From Proteiniphilum sp. UBA1403 (lineage in GTDB: Bacteria; Bacteroidota; Bacteroidia; Bacteroidales; Dysgonomonadaceae), in NCBI GenBank assembly GCA_002305715.1, contig DBQD01000030.1, positions 41,311-46,583 on the forward strand: a DNA stretch of 5,273 nt. The letters are read 5' to 3'. A program made the position numbers and the translations under genes. Shown here one piece after another: positions 1 to 5,273 of the stretch. The notes under the pieces are model-generated. The model was not told where the DNA came from and ran no database searches. It worked only from the letters and a program-made list of their open reading frames with translations. Positions within the stretch are counted from its first letter, which is position 1. The number at the start of each line of letters is the position of its first letter.

Positions 1-2054
1 AGGGTATATATATTGCTTACCCGTTTATCCTTCTCATACAGTTTGGCAATATTTTCTTCGAGCAAACTGTATTTGAATTCGGCATTGCCATTTATTTCCT
101 TGTGTAACTCTTCTAAATAAGCGGCAGCTTCTTCTTCCTTTCCGGGTACGTAACGTCCCATCAAAAAACTATATGGATTTGCCCGCTCATAGTAGATAAA
201 AACCATTGGTAGCGTAGATTTTGAAAGATGCCCTGTATTAAAGTCTTTGATCACCCCCACAATTTCGTACGGTGGATTAAGATTCATCTCATGCTCAGTC
301 AAACGAGAACTTGTCCATATCCTTCTTTGAAACTGTAAGCGTTCTGAATGGATGTCCTCTATGCTAAACATCCTCATGGCAGCTTCGTTGATAATGCACT
401 TGTACTGCTCAAAAACATCGGTGGAGTCCCAAAGGCGACCTTCCACAAGTTGAAAATCGAACAAATTCATGTAGGGGTGATCGGTAAATTCTACGCCCAC
501 CTGTTTGTAATCCTCCTTACCGGCAAGACTAACCGGATAAATAGCCTCTGACCTATAGAGTGGTTTTCCTTTCGCCCATTCAGTAAACAGGGTAGACCCG
601 TTCATTTTCTGATTGATAAGCTGTTCGTTGTTTCTTAAAGTTTCTGCATAATTACGCATGGACTCCGGAGACGACTGGTCCAGCAAAGGCATGCTCATCA
701 GAGTGCACATCATTACGTTTTCGGTATTATATCCCAAATCGGCATCCAGCATAAAACGCAATTGTTTTACAAAAAATAGGGATATCACCAACAGTCCAAA
801 AGTGATCATGTATTGAATGAATAGAAATATTTTACGCGATACCATGGAACTTCCTCCAACATGAACAGATCGTAAGGAGGTGATGGATGGAGTAGAGGAG
901 TATCGTAAAAATGGGTAAATTGATGTGATGAAAGGTAATAGCAAAAGAATGGCAACTGAAAGAAAAATATTAAACTGCGTGTTTTGTATTGTGTTGAATT
1001 CCAGTCGACTGCTCACTAATGTTTCAAAGGTTTCTATAAGCCACCAGCTGAAAAACAGGGCTACGCTTGTCATGGTCAGATTCTCGATATAGATATCGCC
1101 AAAGATATGGGCTGAGCTGGCACCATGTATTTTATGAATCCCAAATTCACGACTCCGTCGCATGGACACGACCTGATATATATTGATGAAGTTGAAGACT
1201 CCGACCAGCAAAATAAAAATAGCTACCAACGACAACACTTTCAGGCTTCCCGAGCCACTTCGTATAAACACAGGATTTTCATAGGTATACAGGGTATGTG
1301 TTTGATTGGAATAAAAATCACCGAAAGGATAAAGTTGAAACCTGCCTTGCTCATTATATGCCCGAATATAAGTAAACTTACGCTGTTTTTGATTTATTTT
1401 TTCTACATCGGATTTATCGTGTAGCATAACAAGCACTTGTCCTGACCTATACCAGTTTTTCTTGAAGTTGATATTCACAAGTAGATCGAACTTAAACGAC
1501 GTTTTGGTTGATGGTTCCCCTATCACTCCAATAATTTGCAGAGGCTCTCCCTGTGTGTATGTGATTACCTTTCCTATCGGGTTTTCATTACCAAACATTT
1601 TCTGTGCAAGTTCTTTTTTAAGGACCACATCGTTGGGTCGCTTAAATTCAGCTGTTCCCAAAAGGACAGGGTAGGGCAAAATTTGAATAAAATTGGTGTC
1701 TGCTACGATTGTGTTCACGATGTACCTATTCCCACCAAGTGAAACTCTGTCATCTTCTATATCCATAAAATGTGAAACCATTTCAATGGCTGGGTCTTCC
1801 ATTATCTCCTTGTCATTGAATGAATTTCCAACATGTTCTATGGCCGTAAATACAGGTTGACTGTTCTGGAATTCTATGGAGGAGATAAAGGTTCTGTCGA
1901 TATCCTTCGCAAAATGATTCACCGTTGTTTCCTGATGCACGTACCGGGCAATGATGATGACACATGCCAGACTGATTGACAATCCCAGCATATTGACCAA
2001 TGTGTATGTCCGAAACTTATTTAGTGCACGGAGCGATGTTTTAAGTAGTTTCAT
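1..2054 (-). CDS. MacB/FtsX-family ABC transporter permease, C-terminus cut off by window edge
   Basis: This is an inner-membrane permease subunit of the MacB/FtsX type (type VII ABC systems). Family members couple a cytoplasmic ATPase to a periplasmic domain and act on exported peptides, lipoproteins or cell-wall enzymes. The frame is open without interruption for 684 codons from the ATG at 2054 to the window edge. Visible parts are TM1 at about residues 18-36; a first periplasmic core domain (about 40-265, with an 'NENPIGKVI' segment near 165 typical of MacB_PCD); TM2 at about 273-292; the cytoplasmic FtsX motif at 298-312 (MRRSREFGIHKIHGA); further TM segments at about 326-341, 361-381 and 408-428; and a second periplasmic domain from about 430. 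It ends in 'NIAKLYEKDKRVSNIYIP', which in this family precedes the last FtsX membrane block. Bacteroidota homologues are usually near 780-800 residues, so roughly 100-120 are probably missing. No strong ribosome binding site precedes the start; A/T-rich sequence and 'AGCAGG' do. The gene follows two thioredoxin genes on the same strand. Its substrate is unknown and its ATPase is not in view. Confidence 0.9.
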   Translation of the reverse strand, partial: MKLLKTSLRALNKFRTYTLVNMLGLSISLACVIIIARYVHQETTVNHFAKDIDRTFISSIEFQNSQPVFTAIEHVGNSFNDKEIMEDPAIEMVSHFMDIEDDRVSLGGNRYIVNTIVADTNFIQILPYPVLLGTAEFKRPNDVVLKKELAQKMFGNENPIGKVITYTQGEPLQIIGVIGEPSTKTSFKFDLLVNINFKKNWYRSGQVLVMLHDKSDVEKINQKQRKFTYIRAYNEQGRFQLYPFGDFYSNQTHTLYTYENPVFIRSGSGSLKVLSLVAIFILLVGVFNFINIYQVVSMRRSREFGIHKIHGASSAHIFGDIYIENLTMTSVALFFSWWLIETFETLVSSRLEFNTIQNTQFNIFLSVAILLLLPFITSIYPFLRYSSTPSITSLRSVHVGGSSMVSRKIFLFIQYMITFGLLVISLFFVKQLRFMLDADLGYNTENVMMCTLMSMPLLDQSSPESMRNYAETLRNNEQLINQKMNGSTLFTEWAKGKPLYRSEAIYPVSLAGKEDYKQVGVEFTDHPYMNLFDFQLVEGRLWDSTDVFEQYKCIINEAAMRMFSIEDIHSERLQFQRRIWTSSRLTEHEMNLNPPYEIVGVIKDFNTGHLSKSTLPMVFIYYERANPYSFLMGRYVPGKEEEAAAYLEELHKEINGNAEFKYSLLEENIAKLYEKDKRVSNIYT

Positions 2055-2131
2055 CCTGCTAAATTTTTACGAAATGAATTTCGACAGAACCTCTCTCCCT
2101 GAATAGTTTAAACTGACTGATGAAATGATAT
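2055..2131 (-). other. 77-bp intergenic gap between the secreted thioredoxin gene and the permease gene
   Basis: This gap lies between the TGA stop of the 693-residue thioredoxin protein and the ATG of the permease. Reading the minus strand I find no Bacteroidota-type promoter (a TTTG-like -33 box paired with TAnnTTTG at -7) and no GC-rich hairpin followed by a T-run. It contains a 10-bp palindrome AGTTTAAACT at 2105-2114 and an inverted repeat at 2070-2083, listed separately. The simplest reading is an operon spacer, with the permease transcribed by read-through from the upstream genes. A weak internal promoter cannot be excluded by eye. Confidence 0.5.
2070..2083. repeat. Small perfect inverted repeat upstream of the permease start
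   Basis: The plus strand reads CGAAAT-GA-ATTTCG, two exact 6-base arms around 2 bases. As RNA it could form a 5-bp CGAAA/UUUCG stem with a 4-base loop, ending 15 bases before the permease ATG. The stem is short and mostly A-U, and only 'TAAAAATTT' follows it on the coding strand, so it is a poor rho-independent terminator. It could be a weak attenuator, an mRNA processing or stability element, a small operator, or chance in AT-rich DNA. Confidence 0.3.
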
Positions 2132-4213
2132 TCAAATTTCTTTTTTAAGAGCCTTCATCAATTCCCTTTTCATGGTATCCGGTCCTGGAAATCCTACAGA
2201 ATGGAACGAGTGGTTTCCTTCCCTGTCGATGATCAAATACGTTGGAACTCCCTTCACGTTGAGGCTTTCACTCAGGTAATCCCATTGAGCCTGGTTCACT
2301 CTGTAGTGTACTCCTTTTAAATCAACAATCATATTCTTCCAAGTATTTTCAGGAGAGTTTTCACCTGCCAGATACAAGTAAACCAAATCCTCTTCATCTG
2401 CCAACTGTGCCTTTAACGGCTCCATGAGAATGTTGGCAGAGCGGCAGGGTCCGCACCATGTGGCCCATACATCCACCAGGATAACTTTACCTTTAAACGG
2501 CTTCAGCATCTCCACAAAGAGTTCCTCATCTGCGTTTGTTGGCGTATTCAGTACGGCGAAGCCGGTTTTCTTTTTATTTTCCTCTATTTTCGCAAGGAGT
2601 AACTCGTTTTCTTCGAGTATTATCTGTGTTATTGTTTCCGGATATACGGAAAGTTTGCCCTTCTGCTCGTCGGTTAAAGGATTATAATCCTGTATGGAGG
2701 TGCCTAACTTTTGCGCTTTTATCAGATCGAGTAACAGTGCCGTATCTGTTTTCCACACCCGAGATAAATAACCTTCACCGAATTGAGATTGTGCGATCTC
2801 TTCCATTAATGATTTGTACTTTCCCGACAACAATCCGGTGGCGCGGCTGTCTTCCATTCCTTCGCCCTTTTCCAGTTGTGAAAGATATCTGCTGAAAACC
2901 TCTCTGTCGGCCTCCTCCACATCGTTGTTTTGAGCCAACATACGAATAACAATGTATGGATCGCCGACATCTTCTCGAGCATAACTTATACTTCGCACAT
3001 ACTGGGAGAGATTAGGCAGCAGCAGAAGATACATTTCATCGTTCGGTAAAAGCTGGTAATAATCGTTGTAATCATCTGCTCTTTTTTCTGTTACGTATGC
3101 TTTTTGTGCTTCTTCCCAACTGGTTTTATTTTTAAACGCATATGCCTGCATCCATTCACTCTCAGCATGAGTAAGCTTGTTAATCAACAAGAATGTTTCC
3201 GTGGCATTTGCTAAGTTCTTTGCAAGTGGACTAATATTGAGCCTATTATTATGCGAAATACTTTCACGGTATTTTCCCATCATGAAATCCTTGTATTCGT
3301 TCACGTTCATTTGAAGGGTTGTGTCGATATACTCTGGCTGAGGCTTTGTGAACGATATCTCTTTGTTAGTCAGGTCTGTGTTCAGTTTTGCAAGATGACC
3401 GGCATAATAATACATTTCTCCGGAGGAGCGCTCATTCTTAAGTAATTGACTGTTTTCACGATATATTTCAGGCAGATTGACAAACACTTTGGATTCTTTG
3501 CCCGGTGCTACTTTTATGGGAATGTATGCAGCCTGTGAAGAAAGAAACAGGTTTGTCGGACTATATACGGTGATTCGGGTACTGAATGCGCCATTGTCAT
3601 CGACTTCTACCGGAACTTTGTTCTCTTTTCCTGTGATGGGATTGCTATAAGTCAACTCCCAATGCAGTGTTCCCGGTACGTACTTCGCGATTGTGCCACT
3701 TACAATTGCATCCCCCTTGCTCCATTCTATCTCAAAATCCTCTTCCAACTGATGTGCTTGCAAATACTCTTCCGGAATCTCCATCGAGGCTGCATATGGG
3801 TCGCTCAGGCTAATACCCCAGATCTTGAAGCAATCCTCACAGTCGCTTTCAATAAAATTGAACGATTTTGTGTTCATTGGCAGTGGTTCGAAAGTGAGTG
3901 TGAACGACGCCCTTCCCGATTCGGGCATCCAAAACAACGAGTCCAGCTCAATTCCTTCTCCGCTCCGGATCATGTATTTCTTTCCATCGGCCTGTAGGTA
4001 GCTGTCCGATACAATTTTAATCCAGTAGCCGGGTCTGAAGAATGCCTCCACATTGAGCACCGTAGCCGTTTCGGTCAGCAGCACTTTTCCGATTTCAACG
4101 GTTCGGGTATTGGAAAACGAGGCCCTGGGTAATTCCACAGTTTTTGTTTGTGCCTTTATACTTGTTGCTGCCAGTATAAGTAGCGTGATCAACAATAAAT
4201 GTCTGGTTTTCAT
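2132..4213 (-). CDS. Secreted multidomain TlpA-like thioredoxin family protein (693 aa)
   Basis: This is probably a periplasmic thiol-disulfide oxidoreductase. The ATG at 4213 gives a clear Sec signal peptide: basic MKTRH, hydrophobic residues 6-19, and likely cleavage after A21 in 'SIKA-Q'. No lipobox cysteine is present, so a soluble periplasmic protein is expected. Residues about 33-137 are beta-rich and end in 'CEDCFKIWGISL', with C125 and C128 spaced as CxxC. Residues about 168-250 resemble the DUF4369-like segment of Bacteroidota TlpA proteins ('VSGTIAKYVPG', 'DDNGAFS'). Residues about 251-550 look mainly alpha-helical and charged. Residues about 560-693 form a thioredoxin fold: beta strand 'KVILVDVWATWCGPC' with active-site C587/C590, then the cis-proline P657 in 'KGVPTYLII'. 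At 693 residues it is far longer than a minimal TlpA domain of roughly 140. It starts 16 bp after the upstream double-thioredoxin gene, so they are very likely co-transcribed. Its partner substrate is not visible. The thioredoxin assignment is firm; the specific function is unknown. Confidence 0.93.
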   Translation of the reverse strand: MKTRHLLLITLLILAATSIKAQTKTVELPRASFSNTRTVEIGKVLLTETATVLNVEAFFRPGYWIKIVSDSYLQADGKKYMIRSGEGIELDSLFWMPESGRASFTLTFEPLPMNTKSFNFIESDCEDCFKIWGISLSDPYAASMEIPEEYLQAHQLEEDFEIEWSKGDAIVSGTIAKYVPGTLHWELTYSNPITGKENKVPVEVDDNGAFSTRITVYSPTNLFLSSQAAYIPIKVAPGKESKVFVNLPEIYRENSQLLKNERSSGEMYYYAGHLAKLNTDLTNKEISFTKPQPEYIDTTLQMNVNEYKDFMMGKYRESISHNNRLNISPLAKNLANATETFLLINKLTHAESEWMQAYAFKNKTSWEEAQKAYVTEKRADDYNDYYQLLPNDEMYLLLLPNLSQYVRSISYAREDVGDPYIVIRMLAQNNDVEEADREVFSRYLSQLEKGEGMEDSRATGLLSGKYKSLMEEIAQSQFGEGYLSRVWKTDTALLLDLIKAQKLGTSIQDYNPLTDEQKGKLSVYPETITQIILEENELLLAKIEENKKKTGFAVLNTPTNADEELFVEMLKPFKGKVILVDVWATWCGPCRSANILMEPLKAQLADEEDLVYLYLAGENSPENTWKNMIVDLKGVHYRVNQAQWDYLSESLNVKGVPTYLIIDREGNHSFHSVGFPGPDTMKRELMKALKKEI

Positions 4214-4229
4214 CTTGGTTGGATTTTAA

Positions 4230-5273
4230 TTATATATTCAACAAGCTCTTAATTTGTTCATACAATTTTTCTTTCTCACTTGGTCTGAAGGCATTAGATT
4301 CAACAATTTCTGCTTTTTCATTCATAATCATGTACGTAGGCAATAGATTTTTGAATCCGTTTTCAGCTAGATCTTTTATGAATGAAGCAGATGCGCGCAG
4401 ATGGAAGCCTTGCAAGTTATTCGTTTTAATGGCATTCAGCCATTTTGCCTCATCTATATTATCATCAAAGTTAATGTAAACTATTTCAATATCTTCCGAT
4501 TTTAGAAATTGGCCAAGTGCTTCGTTATGTTTAAATTCCTCAAGACAAGGAGCACACCAGGTAGCCCAGCAGTCAATAAACAACCGTTTCCCTTGTAGTT
4601 GCTCTGAAAGCTCATTCAGTGAATTGATGGATTTTTCTTTGTCAAGAATATGAGTCGATTCGGGTAAAACCCACTTCTCCTTTTGGTATTGAAGAAAGTT
4701 TTCCGGTTCAAACTTCTGCATAAGCAGTTCATTCAACGCTTCTGCCGACAAACTTTTCGCAATGATGACTCCCTCTTCGTTTACAAGATAATTGGCAGGA
4801 AACATATACCTGTCGAATAACATATGTTCGTAAATTGAATCGTTACTTTCCAACTCAATTACGGTTGTCCAGGGATATTTTTCTTCTTCTGTCCATTTCA
4901 GCCATCTATCGTACTTTAGTTCATTCACAAAAGTGATTATTTCGAACCCGTAATCATGGTATTTTTTATACAGCGGCTTGTAACTCCGGGTGGTATTTGT
5001 CAGGTTGCCACACCAGGATCCCGATTTTTCAACAAAGGTAACCTTGCCTTTTGCTATATCATCAAATTCAATAATCTCTCCCTTGCTGTTTGGTAACCTG
5101 AAGTTGAAAACTTTGTGATTCAGTAAATTGATCGAGTCTTTGTCTTTTCTCCATTTAGAAACTAGTTCTCTAAACTCGGTAGATTGCCTGAGTAAAGGGT
5201 TGTCTTGATTGTCAATAAATTCAGACTTCTCCTGTTCGGAGAACAGACCAGCTGTTCCATACAAGTTTAAATA
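4230..5273 (-). CDS. Tandem double-thioredoxin-domain protein, N-terminus outside window
   Basis: The frame is open to the window edge, giving 347 residues starting 'YLNLYGTAGLF' and ending at a TAA (4232-4230). A TTG at 5264 could be read as a start, but it has no signal peptide after it and the frame continues upstream, so I treat it as internal. Numbering from the first visible codon, residues 1-52 are charged and probably helical. Residues about 56-185 form a TlpA/AhpC-like thioredoxin fold ('FNFRLPNSKGEIIEF', then 'GKVTFVEKSGSWCGNL') in which the second active-site cysteine is leucine (C88, L91); the cis-proline P159 in 'MFPANYLV' is kept. Residues about 216-345 form a second thioredoxin fold with an intact C240-A-P-C243 in 'FIDCWATWCAPC' and cis-proline P312 in 'LPTYMIM'. 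It is probably exported, but the signal peptide would be off-window. The first domain may be a binding or monothiol domain and the second the redox-active one; that division is inference. It lies 16 bp upstream of the secreted thioredoxin gene. Confidence 0.88.
   Translation of the reverse strand, partial: YLNLYGTAGLFSEQEKSEFIDNQDNPLLRQSTEFRELVSKWRKDKDSINLLNHKVFNFRLPNSKGEIIEFDDIAKGKVTFVEKSGSWCGNLTNTTRSYKPLYKKYHDYGFEIITFVNELKYDRWLKWTEEEKYPWTTVIELESNDSIYEHMLFDRYMFPANYLVNEEGVIIAKSLSAEALNELLMQKFEPENFLQYQKEKWVLPESTHILDKEKSINSLNELSEQLQGKRLFIDCWATWCAPCLEEFKHNEALGQFLKSEDIEIVYINFDDNIDEAKWLNAIKTNNLQGFHLRASASFIKDLAENGFKNLLPTYMIMNEKAEIVESNAFRPSEKEKLYEQIKSLLNI

Noticed and set aside
1..20. Short TATATATAT run at the window edge.
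   Set aside because: It encodes N-I-Y-I in the permease frame, so coding explains it; there is no longer repeat tract.
873..884. Plus-strand TAAGGAGGTGAT, an exact complement of the 16S rRNA 3' tail as in a perfect Shine-Dalgarno (equivalently ATCACCTCCTTA on the minus strand).
   Set aside because: It lies inside the permease coding frame, where it encodes S-I-T-S-L on the minus strand. The only plus-strand ATG near it overlaps the motif and leads to an 11-codon reading frame, so no gene uses it. It is neither a 16S gene end nor a working ribosome binding site.
348..1742. Several plus-strand open frames of 67-99 codons (348-551, 1125-1424, 1462-1674, 1536-1742).
   Set aside because: All lie antisense to the uninterrupted permease frame, overlap each other in part, and their translations show no recognisable domain or signal peptide. 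They are shadows of the minus-strand gene.
2105..2114. 10-bp palindrome AGTTTAAACT in the gap before the permease.
   Set aside because: It is short, all A/T in the centre, single-copy in the gap and not placed beside any recognisable promoter, so an operator claim would rest on nothing but symmetry.
2424..4479. Plus-strand open frames of 64-119 codons opposite the two thioredoxin genes (2424-2687, 2536-2895, 3251-3445, 3662-3997, 4219-4479).
   Set aside because: They are antisense to well-supported coding sequence, with low-complexity or cysteine/phenylalanine-rich translations typical of complementary-strand frames and no conserved motif.
4230..5273. Possible recent horizontal transfer of the double-thioredoxin gene, as parts of it look more AT-rich than the gene downstream.
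   Set aside because: Hand counts of four 60-base lines in each gene gave 86/240 G+C here and 97/240 in the downstream gene. That difference is too small and the sampling too limited to support transfer.

Overview
The window looks like chromosomal DNA from a member of the Bacteroidota, probably Bacteroidales or a close relative. Three things suggest this. The base composition is moderately AT-rich. No clear Shine-Dalgarno sequence precedes the visible starts. The protein types are also typical of that phylum: a large secreted TlpA-like thioredoxin whose signal peptide ends in 'IKA-Q', a second thioredoxin-family protein, and a long MacB/FtsX-type permease. The genus cannot be fixed from this sequence.

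All real genes lie on the minus strand and point the same way, so the transcription order runs from high to low coordinates. (1) Positions 5273-4230 hold the C-terminal 347 residues of a protein with two thioredoxin-like domains in tandem. The first has a broken active site (W-C-G-N-L) and the second an intact one (W-C-A-P-C). Its start lies outside the window. (2) After a 16-bp gap, 4213-2132 encodes a complete 693-residue secreted protein: signal peptide, beta-rich N-terminal region with a C-E-D-C pair, DUF4369-like segment, long helical middle, and a C-terminal thioredoxin domain with W-C-G-P-C. (3) After a 77-bp gap, 2054-1 encodes the first 684 residues of a MacB/FtsX-family ABC transporter permease, which runs off the window before its last membrane segments. 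No plus-strand gene is credible.

The spacing suggests one co-transcribed unit of two extracytoplasmic thiol-disulfide proteins followed by a membrane transport or mechanotransmission component. The two thioredoxin proteins probably act in the periplasm to reduce or isomerise disulfides. Whether they serve the permease or its cargo is inference. No ATPase, outer-membrane channel, regulator or electron donor (DsbD/CcdA-type) is in the window. No RNA gene, CRISPR array, insertion sequence or convincing promoter was seen. The only non-coding stretch above 20 bp is the 77-bp gap, which holds a small inverted repeat and a 10-bp palindrome.
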